This document shows positions 52,843 to 64,000 of a stretch of 64,000 nucleotides of DNA, one piece after another. Position 1 is the stretch's first letter, and each line of letters starts with the position of its first letter. This stretch comes from Ditylenchus dipsaci. Lineage: Eukaryota > Nematoda > Chromadorea > Rhabditida > Anguinidae. Below the pieces are notes generated by a model, which worked only from the letters and a program-made list of their open reading frames with translations, did no database searches and was not told the origin of the DNA. The translations under genes were made by a program, and so were the position numbers. The stretch spans positions 186,001-250,000 of the forward strand of contig SADC01001217.1 of the NCBI GenBank assembly GCA_004194705.1, in the 5' to 3' direction.

Positions 52843-54855
52843 GAAGACTTTAAATTTTTTACAATTTTTTTCATTATATGTTGGAGCTCGTTAGTTGTAA
52901 GACCTCTGAATCAGCATTTGGAGTAGGAAATGGGGAAATAATTCAAAAAATGTTGGTTTTGGGTAAACTCTGTAAGGTGATAAAAAACAGTATCTTAAGA
53001 GTCCTGCTGAGTGCAGAATTGACAATTTTCAAATCATGCATAAAAAATTATGCCAATGACAATAAAAAGGTAAATATGTAGACCTTATTTCACGGCCAGA
53101 CTCATGCTTAGCGTATATTATCCGAAAAATAAAATGAGGTAATCGAAAATTTGAGATTTTGCATTGGTAATTATTTTCTCAAATTTTTGATGACCTTATT
53201 TCATTTTTTTCCACGCATGACTACGCTCAGCACGATTGTGGCCTTAGAATTGACCTACTGCTCATATAAAATAGACTGACTTGAAAATTTTTATCAAAAA
53301 GTTGACATTTCTGAGCCAAGATTTTACTTTATTTGGAGTAACTTCGCCAAGGGACGATTTAAAATTCGTGCTTACCCTGATTTTCAGCCATTTTTTGCAA
53401 ACCTATGTTAAAATATTTCTTTGAAACCTTTAAATATATTATTTGAGCTATCGTTTTGGCACAGAAAGGCATAATTAAAGTTGATTCTACTTTTTTGTTG
53501 CCGTCCAAATTACATGGTCGATTTCAAGCCTGGACTTTGAGTTAACTTTTGCGTTCAAGCCCAATTTTTTGCCTTTTTTGCAAACGTATGTGGAATATTT
53601 AAGCACAATAAATTTCTTTTTAATAAAAGTTTAAGGATAATTTTTGGGTTGTCTGACGTTTAAGCTAAGACAAATTTTTGGTGGAACAACTTCCCATTGC
53701 TATCGCTTTGCTTTGAGCTGTTAAGAAAAAATTTAATTAAAATTGGTTGCCAAATGGAAGAGTTATCAGCGTTGCCATGCTGTGCTATCTCAGAAACACA
53801 CTTAATTTTTTAATTAATCGTGAATATATTATGTATATCAGATGCTCTCTTCAATTTTTTTCCGTCCCTTTAACACACGCTCACAGGCAGGCCAGCACAG
53901 AAAATTTTGATGACATTTTTTCTGCTTCTCTAACATCTTACTTGTAGGCAGCACATGAAAGAACACTGAGGCAAAGAAAAATCGGGTTGATTTAATGCGT
54001 CATTTTTTTATAACTGTCACTTTCGCTGAGTATTTCTATTGCCATTTTTCAGATTGCCGCTAAAAACTTTGTCAACTATTAGTTTATTTTAATTTTATAC
54101 AAGCAAATGTGAAATTTTGCTTATCAAAGCCAATAATTTCATTATTCAAAGATTTTTTATTATTTTTATCCTTTGTCCGCTCTTAATTTTTTGGATTTTA
54201 AGCTGGTAATTTTACATGTCACAGTCGAGTCTCGATCAGTGATGGTCTTGGCTTGGATCGAAGTAGTTTATTTTCGCAGAAATTCTTCTTAGAAAATTTT
54301 CTTGTGAATAAAAGTGAATCGAAATAGCCTAAGAGCCAGCAAAGCAAAAAAGAAACAATTTTTTGGTCCTGTTGGCTCCTAAGCTTAGTTCATCTCACTT
54401 TTTGTTCTTGTTTTTTATTACGATTTTTCAGTCTTAGACAAGAGTTGACCTGGGTATGTTAGGACGGACTGAAACGTAAGTCTAAGATATGTTTTAGTCC
54501 GTCCTAGCATACGCTGGCATGCCCTTGCCTAAGCCTCGAAAGTCCTAAAAAACAAAATGGGGGACTAAGGCAAACTCAACACCACCACCGCCAACCCAAC
54601 CATATTATAACTAGCGGCAATTTTCGCGTATTACCAGTGAAGTAGTAACTTTTCGTCCATGTAAGCCTAGAACTTGAATATTCATTAGACAAGATTTATA
54701 GGGATTCCACCCCGTCTTTATCTCTAATTTCGTGAGAAATGCTTATAATTTTTTGTTTGCATTAAAAATATTTCGAAATTTTTAATTTTAAGATAATTTT
54801 TTTTGAACTTTTCATACTAAACAGTTCAGATTTTCTTCTTGGCTATATTATAAAA
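52843..54855. other. Spacer upstream of the lipid kinase
   Basis: No gene seen. It contains a small palindrome at about 53110-53215 (AAAATGAGGTAATCGAAAAT and inverse) and otherwise AT-rich single-copy-looking DNA. Confidence 0.5.
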
Positions 54856-57800
54856 ATGACACCAATACAAATAGTAATACGAAATTTGCGTAGCAAACGT
54901 TTTTTCATGCTGATTTCAACAGTAATTTTAATAAAGCAGCTTAGTTTTGTCGCAGCTCAATCTTCGGTAAAAGGCTGGCTCAATAACTTACCTGAAAAAG
55001 GTGACTATTTGGAATCGTACATTAGAACAAGTATTTATGCAGCTTTTGAACGTGTTTTTCAAAAATCTAACATGCAGAAAGCTAACTCTATAACAAATAA
55101 GTTAAAATAAACCCTCAAACAATCAGGGAATACAAAGATGAAGCAAGCCATATTGTGGAAACGGACGCTTCAAATTATTGGAAAAAGCACGAAGAAGCGT
55201 TTAAGACACAACATCTAACTGACCATTTTGATTTACTTTTAGAATCAACAGAAACAGTTGGGTAAATACTTTTTTAAAACATTGCATTTTTTCTCTTTTT
55301 GTCTACTTTCCAAAACTTAAAACTTTCTGTAAAACTTTTTGCTAGTTTTTTAAAAGTTGAGTAATCGTTTAAAAGCTGATATTTTTTACTGCAAAATGAG
55401 TGGTCAACTTTAAAAAAATGGTGAATAATAAAAACACACAAGGTCATATAAGACACCAATATACAAACTAATATCACTGTTATTATAATTTTAACTATTT
55501 GACGCAGAACTCGAAGCAAGGTTAAACCTTAAGGAAACTGATGTTTTTTGTTTGATTTGCATCATCCAAATCAAAATGAGTCAATTTCACTAAAAAATAT
55601 CTTGAAATAGTGTCTTATACTAAATATTTGGAGATTCTATAAACTCACTTTTTGTAAATAAAATAGCTCATCATCCAATTTTAGATATTTTTGTGGTCAG
55701 TAGTCATATTTTTTCAAAAAGTTTTTGTTCTATATAGAGTGTGTTGAACTGTTGAAATTAGTTTTGAAACAATGGTTAAAAGATTTTTTTGAACAAAAGT
55801 ACATAAACAAACCAATAATTTTACGTCACTTTCATTTAAAAAATTATAGAGACCTTGATCCAGAAGGATCTTCTGAGAAAGGAGGATTTCTTTTTACATC
55901 CTACGTTCCTTACACACTGGGAAAAGTAGCGGAAGAACAAATGATAGATCTCAAAGACCTGCTTGTAAGCATTTTCAAATTTTTTGCTTTAAGCTTTGTT
56001 GTTGTGGGTCTTGAATAATTTCTTTATACGAGCATTTTTATGCAAACGATAGCGACGACCCTTTTCGAACGAATCCCACTGCAACGCCTATATCAACGCC
56101 AACGACAACAAAAGTTTTTTTTTCTCTTGCATTTTAAGTCAAGATTTTGAGGAATAACGAGATTTACACCACGGTTTTCCTCATAAATCTTGACTTAAAA
56201 TGCAAAATTTGTCTAATTTGGAAAAACATGTTCGTTGTCGCTGGCGTAAAAATGCTTTCATAAAACACTTACAGGGGAACCTCGTTATAACATACTCCAG
56301 ATATAACATATCCCTCGATTTAACATACCCTTAGGGTCGGTGCCAAGGGGGTATGTTATAACGAGGTTTGACTGTATACACGTTCATAAAAGAGACAATT
56401 TAAATTTCTAATTTTACAAATTTTTAAATTGTAATATAAATTTTTCAATTTTTTCGGCACTAAATTCAGCCATTGGATTCATGTTCAGCGTAGTCGACTT
56501 GCTTTTAAAATTGCTCTCAAAATTTCGTTCTCCTGTCGAATTTCAAATTCCACGAATTTCAACTTAACCACTTTAAACATGAACCCGCCATGAAGTATAA
56601 AATCTCGTATAGTATGGAACAGCTCCTCTCAAGCTCTTAGATTAGGCTACCAATGTCTTTGCTGCAACCAACGGCCATGGTTTAATTTTTACTACTTGTT
56701 ATGACTAACCACATTAAAAAATATGCTAAAGCAACTGAAAAAAATATTTTTTTTTACATTTTGTTATTTTTTTCGTCTTATTAACGAACCCAATGCTTCT
56801 CTTTCTGTGATTTTGTAAAAAATCGCTATTTTTTTGTAAATACAAAAAATATTAAGTCAATATAGAATATGAACATAAAAACTGAAAAATTCAGGTTCAT
56901 TTGGTGGAAAAATGAAAGAAATCGGAGCAAATGCAGGAAAAAGTGGAGCTAAATTTTATTTGACCCATAACGAAGAATTTATTGTCAAGACAGTTAGTGT
57001 GGGTGAAAGTGAGCAGCTAAATAAAATAGCAACTAAATATCGCAAACACATGAAAGAAGGCTCTTTTCTCACTGTCTTTGTTGGCTCTTTTAGATATTAT
57101 GTAAAAAAATTTCAAAATTAAATCTGCCTTTAAAATGATAATTTAGGAAAAGAAACCAAAAGAATTGGACATCAGACTTGTCGTAATGAAAAATTTAGCA
57201 GCACATCTTGTACAACCTTACCGAAAATATGATTTGAAAGGCATAAAAATTCGTAAACATAATACTGGTAGTCAAGAATCAAGTGAAGGTGACCCTAATG
57301 TTACATTCACGGAAGGCAACTTTATGACGGCAAGAAATTTTATTTCTCTAAACTACCCAATGTTGAATTGGTTATTGGTTATATTGGTTATTGGTTTGGA
57401 AGGTCGCAACATCGAAACCAAAACGTGCTTTTAAGGTGCAAACGATGGGCATACAGTTGCCGCTCGATTAGACGACACGTCAAAAAGTTCGTTACCGCCT
57501 AGGGTCTGACACTTTTTTAGCTCGATATTTGAAAACTTTTGACCGTTTTTTTTGACAGTCTGGTCCCAAGTATCGCAATTTTAATTTGCAATCGCTAAAT
57601 TTGAACTTGCATTCAACAGCTTTTTTCAGGTGGGATTATTTTTTGATCCCCAAAAAATCTTGAAATTGTTTATAAAAAATGACCTAAATCCTAGTAGAAA
57701 AACGAGTGGCTTGGGTTTATTAGAGAGAACACGGTAAATAAAATTTTCATTAGTGTACACTAATAGAGCAATTTTTTTTATTGGTGTACACTTCTCATTA

Positions 57801-60800
57801 GTGTACACCTGAGTCTGGTCCATCGGGTGTACACTAATGTCACAGTTGACTGTGCTTCAGGTTCAAGTTTGAGTTCGCATTTGAGACAATAAAAAATATG
57901 AGTTTCATCATAAAATTTTTTGGCTACTTTCTCTTATAAATTTTATTTTATGAAAGCCATCGATTTTTTTGTATTTTGTAATGGCCGATATTCGAACTTG
58001 AACTCCAAGTTCGTGAAGGAGCCAATACGCGAAAGCAGGTGAAAGTGGCCGAAAACTGCGTGTTTAAAACCACCGATTTTCTTCGATTGTTTTACAAAAA
58101 ATTGTAGAATAGCAACCTAAGGCGTACAGAAAGATAGCCCAAATTAAATGTAACATTCAGTAAATTGTCAAATAAGAAGAAACTCGAAAAATGCCAAAAT
58201 GTAAAGCACGTAAAACTAAATAAATAAAAGTCTGCGCTCAACTCATAAAAATTAAAATATTTGTTATTAATTTTTTTATTTAAATTTAATAGAGCAATTT
58301 TTAAGGACTATCCAAATGGTTTAAATTTTTTTGATGTAAACTCCAATGATACAAAAAAAGAAGTGGAAAAAACGATTAATAATGACACTGAAGTCAGTTA
58401 TTTTACATAAAAGATGCAATGAATAGCTTGTTTTAGTTTCTTGCAAGTGTGGATATAGTAGACTACAGTCTCTTGCTTATCGTTACATCCGAAAACAATT
58501 TCACACGTGAAAAATTTAGCGATAAAAAGCATGAAAATATGAAAAATAAAGAAAAACATGAGGCAAGCAGCTCTCAACATAAATCTTCTAACCCTGCTTT
58601 AGCAACTTGTGTCACAAAAGAACATTTCAAGTTTGAATTTATAATCTTATTAAAGTGTGCAACTTCTTAAAAATTTGTTTTTTTCATTAAAGAATCATAA
58701 AAATTGATAAATACAGCAATTTGCGATATTTACAAATTTATGCAGGACCAACGTAATTTGATCAATAATATTTTTGAACAATTATTTTTCAATTTGTTCA
58801 AAATGCTCGACCATCAACTAGTCGAGCCCAACGTTGCTTGGCATTACAAGATCGGGCAAGCTAGGCAATTTCCGGATTGACCATATTCCATATAAATAAT
58901 AAACTTTAAATGTACCAACAAAAAAAATCGAAAACATTACAGTCAAACCTCGATTTAGTGGCACCCCCAAAAGTTCGTTCCCACCTAGGGTCCGACACTT
59001 TTTTTAACCCAATTTTAAAAATATTTATCGATTCTGTTATGACAGTCTGGTCGCAAATATCGTGAGGATTCCGATTTCGCCGATCGTTTTTGAAAAGTAA
59101 ACAAATTTTGGGGTAAAAAAGTAAAACCTCGATATAGTGGCACCCCTTTTTTGAAAACAGGTGCCACTATATCGAGGTTTTACTTTTTTAACCCAAATTT
59201 TGTTTTCTTTTCAAAAAACGATCGGTAAATCGGAATCCTTACGATATTTGCGACCAGACTGTGCTAACAGAATCGATAAAGTGTTTCAAAAATTGGGTTA
59301 AAAAAAGTGTCGGACCCTAGGCGGGAACGAACTTTTGGGGGTGCCACTAAATCGAGGTTTGACTGTATTGACCAAACTAGGTTAGTTCCGCGCAAATTTT
59401 TAAATTTTGCAAACTGTTGTGCTTATCAAGTTGCATGGTCCTTTAAAACGTAAAACCCCAAGTGCAAACATCCCCCCAAACCCCTCCCTTAAGGCGCATA
59501 GACAATGAAGCGGCTGTTTGCGGATGCTAAAAGAGACTACTCATCAAGAAGATCGGAACAATATCCTCGCTTTTTGAACTTTTATACCGAAATTATTCAG
59601 TTAGTGCTGTTCTTTTAGTTTCCAGTTGGTTATCCAGGGTCTGAAATCGTTTAGTTGAGATCTATGACTGCCAAATAAGCTATTGACTAAAGTGAATATT
59701 GCTTCAGAAATTCAGATAAAATTATAAGAATCCGCATAAAAATTCTAACTCGAATTCGAATGAGGATTCTTGGGCGAATTCTTTCTTTTTTATCTCCATT
59801 TTTAACAACATTCATTTTAACAATATTTAATCTGGTAGCCTTGGATCTTAGCTACAAGGTGGCACCAACATAATAATTTCGGAAAATTCAAAAAAGGCCG
59901 TTTCCGAATATAAAGTCTGGTCTAGCATCCGCAAACAGCCTTTTTATTGTGAATGCGGCTTTAGAGAGCTCAGACTTTTTGGGTTGGGAGGTGCACTTGG
60001 GGTGCTGTCATAAACATGCCTTTTTAATCAAAAATAAAAAAGGTATTTTTTATTATAAAATTTAATTTTCAAGGTAAAACAATTGTTGCCTGAAACCTCA
60101 ACAAAAAAATTAGGGTTTCACCGGTGCGCGGAAGCCTAGGCAAATTTTTTTATTGATGCTGCAGTAATTTTGATTAACCTTGTAATAGTAGTTTTTTCGC
60201 TTTAAAATGGTGATTCAAAAAAGCTGGTTCAATTCCATTCATCACCATTTTCCTCTGGAAAAAATCAATTGCACGTCACCAAAGTGACATTATACCTGAA
60301 ACTTGTAACCACTGTAAACAATGTTTTAGGAGTTGGGGATTAAGTGATCTAGCTAACTGCTAGCATTATGCCTTTTCAGTTTCATTTCGTTATATATATA
60401 TAACCGCTTTTTCTCAAGTTTGAAAATGTTGGCGCACTAAAAAAAACTAGGATTTAGGATTATTAAGGACCGATCGTGTTAAAGCCATTATGGGACAGAA
60501 AGCTAGACAAAGAAAAAGTCTGTCATTAATTTATTGCGAAAAATGGGTTCATGTACCTGGATGGCTAAAGTGCACAATAAATCCTTCTCATCAAATCGCA
60601 TAAAAACAAAACACTTATTCTGTTATTAACAGATTTTTTTAAGAAATTGCTTCTACGCTAAAGCAGAAGCAGTCCTGCTGAAGTTCCAGAAGAACTCCAA
60701 ACAAACATACAAGTGCGCTTTGCTATCATTGATATTCTTGTGTATTATAATCTTTGGAAAGTATGGGAACACAAATTCAAAAGTGTTGTAGCTCTAAGTA

Positions 60801-61018
60801 CAGTAAGTTTTCTTCTATTTATAAACTCTGATAAAAAAATCTGACTAAAATAATTTAAAAAGTATTAATGAAATTTAATTAAGGGAAAAGATCCTTCCCA
60901 GGTGACTATCCAGAACCCAAGTAACTATGCGCACAGATTTGAATCATTTGTACACCGTCAAATACTGCCACACCACAAATTTGAAAGATGTCTTAGTTGT
61001 CCACCAGAAAGAACCTAG
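54856..61018 (+). CDS. Phosphatidylinositol phosphate kinase (PIPK family), divergent
   Basis: Exons 54856-55261, 55740-55964, 56895-57100, 57147-57315, 58295-58392, 58437-58654, 60667-60802, 60902-61018 give about 525 residues. Kinase signs in order: FTSYVPYTLGKV, glycine-rich GKSGAKFYL, ATP-binding Lys in FIVKTV, RLVVMKNL, YDLKG, YPNGL, IVDYSLLL, metal-binding Asp in IIDIL, activation loop KVWEH (Glu as in type I 4-phosphate 5-kinases), and YAHRFESF. It should phosphorylate phosphoinositides at membranes. Unusual: a hydrophobic segment at residues 17-35 (VILIKQLSFVAAQ) like a signal peptide, and a long helical N-terminus. The KK pair before the specificity Glu is WK/VW. One base is missing in each of three runs (55104-55107, 55259-55262, 56908-56912). 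The 57315 junction appears to use a GC donor. AATAAA at 61085-61090. Confidence 0.8.
56033..56262. repeat. Palindrome in kinase intron
   Basis: AGCATTTTTATGC...CGATAGCGACGA and its inverse enclose a second hairpin (TTTTAAGTCAAGATTTTGAG and inverse, 56128-56210). Confidence 0.6.
56272..56374. mobile_element. 103-bp Tigger/pogo-type MITE
   Basis: CAGGGGAACCTCGTTATAAC and GTTATAACGAGGTTTGACTG are inverted ends, with TA on both sides. It lies in the kinase intron before 56895. Confidence 0.7.
58710..59447. mobile_element. CTAGTCGAGCC-family element in kinase intron
   Basis: CAGCAATTTGCG near 58716 and CGCAAATTTTT...GCATGGTCCTT at the right are the eroded inverted ends; CTAGTCGAGCCCAACGTTGC is at about 58819. 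The Tigger-type palindrome 58940-59364 has inserted in it. Confidence 0.6.
58940..59364. mobile_element. 425-bp near-perfect Tigger/pogo-type palindrome
   Basis: CAGTCAAACCTCGATTTAGT starts the element and its inverse ends it; TA flanks both sides (58938-58939, 59365-59366). Arms of about 200 bp are almost identical, meeting at an AGGTGCCACTATATCGAGG hairpin. Confidence 0.8.
59456..60005. mobile_element. Inverted-repeat element in kinase intron
   Basis: CCCCAAGTGCAAACATCC and GAGGTGCACTTGGGG are the outer ends; GCTGTTTGCGGATGCTAAA (59510) is inverted at about 59930. No gene. Confidence 0.6.
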
Positions 61019-61090
61019 TTTTATATTGATTTCTACAGTCAACAATAACAAGTATAAAAGTACTGAAAAAAATCGTGAAACTGAAATAAA

Positions 61091-62575
61091 CTTAAATTTT
61101 TTTGAACCTATTGTGTTCTAAACTTTTTTGCGAACTGTATTCACACTATATTCATGCCTGCATTAGGCAAATATGCTCGCCCTATTTGAAGCGGCGGAGG
61201 TGTTCTTTGGTGTTTTCTGGGTTATGAAGTCTACCGGTAAAAAACCGGCTACCTGGTAACTTATCAGTAGATTTATCCTTTCGGATCTGTTAACCAATCC
61301 TTTCAGGTAAATGTTAAGGTAAATGCTTATGAAATACTTTTCGACGACCATACATTTCCAAACCGGCGTCCAAGAATTTTGAAAAGATGCCGACTGCAGT
61401 GATGACTTAGACTTTATTAGAAACAAGAGAAACGAGACGTTTTTCACGAAATTAGGCTCAAACTTTTTTCTTTTTGTTCAACCTTTTTTTTATCTATGTG
61501 ATGTAAAACTGATTGGGTTTTCTGATGCTGTGTTGAGAAAATTTGCGCAGGCCAGATTTTTTCTGTGGAACCTCTTTTAGAATGTTGCCCTCATCCAAAT
61601 GCTCAAAATTTTAAAAATTTTAAAAAATCCAGTGTATAAAACTGAAAAATAAGCGTGCTAACCATTTAATATACACTAAAGAATTATTTTAGCTATTAGG
61701 TTGTCTTAATTGGAATACATTCAAACAACAAAAAGATTTTCGAAATAATGTTATAAAAATATTTTTCAATTTGAAAATTTATTTATTATATTATTTTTTT
61801 GCTTTTGTGAAAATATCAAGGTCTATGAGATTTTTTTCCAATATTTCATAACTTCAAAAGTAGTCAATTAAAAACATATGACTAGAATATAGAATGTGCC
61901 CCTCACCCAAATGCTCAAAATGATGGTTTTGGGTATTTTGACCTGTTTTCCCGTAGAAAACAGAGAAAATATAGAGAAACAGAGAAAAAAGGCATATATA
62001 ATTAGAGAAAATATGTCTGCGATGGCACAAATATCGGCTTCTCGCATACATACAAAAAGACTTCTAAAGTCAAGCACTTAAAAATAGTTCATTCCTGCTA
62101 AGTTTTAATTCTTTATAAAAATCTTTTGTTTGTTTGTATAGCACTCTCTGAAAGGCTTTTCCAAGGTTTTTGGACTGTATTTGAAATCTTAGATAAAAGG
62201 ATACACCTATCCTTCGCTCCAGGGTTTCTAAAACCACCATCTTCAAAAAAACCCGATTCAAAATTAACCAAAAAAGTTTATGATATCTGAAAATTCTTTA
62301 AACATTTACAGTGAGTGGACTTGGCAAGATTTGGCTTATTAGGCCATAATTTGGCTTCTTAACGGCGCTTGCCTGTGCGTTCAAAACTGGTGCCCGCCAA
62401 TTCAAAAATTTCGCCTAACAATTGAACTTCTGTACGGATTTTTCAGCTTATTTTTAACAAAACAAGGTTAAATTTTAATTTTAGGTATTGGATACCCTGA
62501 GTTCATTTTTACAAAAATATCGCTTTTTAATTGTCTTCCTCTTTTCAACCGTTTTTTTTATGTCAAATTTTTTAG
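61091..62575. other. Spacer between kinase and aldolase
   Basis: No gene seen. Short frames at 61163-61447 and 61854-62077 lack family signs; GAGAAAATATAGAGAAACAG near 61965 is low complexity. Confidence 0.5.
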
Positions 62576-62581
62576 CTGAAA

Positions 62582-63009
62582 ATGCCTTCTGAGCTGTCAT
62601 ACCTTGATCGTCGTACTGAACAATATTTTAAAACTGGGTTGGAAGATAGTATTGAAGATGCTGTTTTAAAGGCCCAATCTGATGCTAGAGAGTTGCTCAA
62701 AAAAGCATTTTCTAAAGATCTTAGTGAGCAAGAAACCTCTAAAATGGACATTTTACAAATTGTTACTCACATTGATCTAACTACGCTCTCTGGAGATGAC
62801 AATCGAGAAAAAGTGGAAAAACTTGTAAATAAAGCTGTTCTTGTTGATGTTAGCGTAAGTTTTTTATACATCATTAGCAGAAAAAATAACTTGTAAAGAT
62901 TTTAAGAAGACTTGGCTGAAGTGCGCATCTGTTTGTGTGTATCCAGCAAGAGTATTAGAGGTTGCAAATCATCTGAACAAAGTTTGTCATGTCTTGCCTA
63001 TCGCTTCTG
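62582..63009 (+). CDS. Deoxyribose-phosphate aldolase, 5' exons
   Basis: Two exons, 62582-62854 and 62907-63009, encode the first 125 residues or so. Family signs are IDLTTLSGDD in the first exon and CASVCVYPARVLEVAN followed by LPIASG in the second, matching the N-terminal third of DERA, which cleaves 2-deoxyribose 5-phosphate to acetaldehyde and glyceraldehyde 3-phosphate in deoxynucleoside breakdown. The remaining barrel with the Schiff-base lysine is not in the window; the GTCAGT donor at 63010 opens an intron that runs past 64000. AATTTTTTAG six nt before the ATG is a strong trans-splice-like acceptor. Intron one is 52 nt. No frame faults seen. Confidence 0.8.
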
Positions 63010-63357
63010 GTCAGTCTTGTTTTACTATACGTTTGGTTAGGGAAATAACATTTTTTTATAATTGTTATAAAAAAAACAGATGTTAGGCTAAACCACACTT
63101 TATTGCGATTTCCGCCACTTTTAGGGTACTTTGCAGGCTAAAACCACAGAAATTTATTATTTTTAGTGAGAAAGCTATTTTACAAAATAGCTTTTTTTAC
63201 CAAACTTTGATTTTTTTCTTCAGAGGGCCGAGATAATTCGACTTGAAAATGTACTTGGCTAACCATGAAAGACTTAAGAAAATCAAAATGGAATAATCTA
63301 ACAAGGGCCCTCCCGGGGTGTGATTCGGAAGACCCTATCAGGTGAATTTTTTTAGCA

Positions 63358-63614
63358 TACCGTATTTCCTCTAATAAGCACCCCCGCTCTAATAAGCGCC
63401 CCCCCCCCTCGACTTTGAGGGTCTGGATCTCAGTGTAGAAGCAACATTTTGCAAAGCTGTTTGATACGTTTTCTTAACTCCCACGAGCTCTACCGATTCC
63501 ACTTTTTAGATTTTGGTTGAGCACACAAAAATCTCGAAATCGAATTCCAAATTTTCCGATTTTTGGGAGTTTGAAAAATAAGCGCCCGGGGCGCTTATTA
63601 GAGGAAATACGGTA
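63358..63614. mobile_element. MITE with TACCGTATTTCC ends, copy 2
   Basis: TACCGTATTTCCTCTAATAA and its inverse border 257 bp. It shares the inner CTACCGATTC and TTTTTGGTTGAGCAC-type blocks with 32632-32876 in the opposite orientation. It lies in the aldolase intron. Confidence 0.7.
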
Positions 63615-63759
63615 TCTTTGTAGAGCACCTATGACTTTTCAGTGAAACTTTCGCCAGAAGGCGCTATATCTACGAAAAGTGGTACAACCATTAAATCAAA
63701 TTTTTGAAATACTCATGATTTTTGCTGCTAATTTTTAGTAATTCATTTAAAATCAGGTC

Positions 63760-64000
63760 AAGTAACAGAGTTTTACAGAGATTACGCCCGGTAAAACGCT
63801 GTTATGTGACTTGGTTTCGCTGGTCTTGAATTTTTTTTATATAAACTTACACATTTTTATTACAAAAATATTGTCTAGATTATAGTGGTTATTCTGATAA
63901 AAAAAAAGTATAAGTTTATGTAAAAAAATTTCAAGACCAGCGAAACCATGTCATATAACAGCGTTTTCCGTGACCTAATCTCCATAACACTCTGTTACTT
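63760..64000. repeat. Inverted repeat at right edge
   Basis: TTACAGAGATTACG...GTTTCGCTGGTCTTGAA is repeated inverted (TTCAAGACCAGCGAAACC... to the edge), arms about 105 bp. It is cut by the window end and lies in the aldolase intron. Confidence 0.65.

Noticed and set aside
55274..55519. 81-codon antisense frame with a membrane-like segment in the kinase intron
   Set aside because: Hydrophobicity follows from AT-rich sequence; no splice or family support.

Overview
The window looks like repeat-rich, AT-rich DNA from an invertebrate animal, most probably a nematode. Evidence: many GT-AG introns are only 42-54 nt long with U-rich TTTTAG/TTTCAG acceptors; a CAP/SCP-domain secreted protein ends in a nematode-style six-cysteine module; a divergent nuclear hormone receptor resembles the expanded nematode NHR family; and two start codons sit 6-8 nt after a strong 3' splice acceptor, as expected for spliced-leader trans-splicing. 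The species cannot be named from the sequence.

Host genes, left to right: the edge of an unidentified gene (60-257, -); a secreted S9 prolyl-oligopeptidase-family peptidase in 8 exons (1296-5408, -); an 82-residue secreted peptide of unknown role (15224-15515, +); a nuclear hormone receptor spread over about 15 kb (21226-35994, +) with a citrate synthase pseudogene antisense in one intron (22488-23000); a CAP/SCP secreted protein (37634-39964, -); a phosphatidylinositol phosphate kinase (54856-61018, +); and the first two exons of deoxyribose-phosphate aldolase (62582-63009, +), which runs off the window. These genes are unrelated in function; nothing suggests an operon.

The rest is mostly mobile DNA, often nested: hAT-like elements with perfect or near-perfect 8-bp target duplications (16630-18131, 20285-20667, 40695-44376, 44500-44855), one inserted in a BEL/Pao-type gag remnant and one carrying exons of an unknown membrane protein plus a Tigger/pogo transposase; a Merlin-like element with an ISXO2-type transposase (50578-52842) holding two further elements; many TA-flanked Tigger/pogo-type palindromes with ends like CAGTCAAACCTCGATTTA; and a striking class whose two ends are oppositely oriented arrays of short tandem repeats (25236-26213, 29519-30583, 46371-48804 and others).

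A recurring oddity is that at least five otherwise convincing genes each need one to three single-nucleotide changes, almost all in homopolymer runs, to keep frame. With those changes the exon phases of the peptidase (687 aa), nuclear receptor (about 388 aa), CAP protein (258 aa) and lipid kinase (525 aa) all close exactly. This points to uncorrected long-read assembly errors rather than gene death, and matters for anyone reading single-frame ORFs here.
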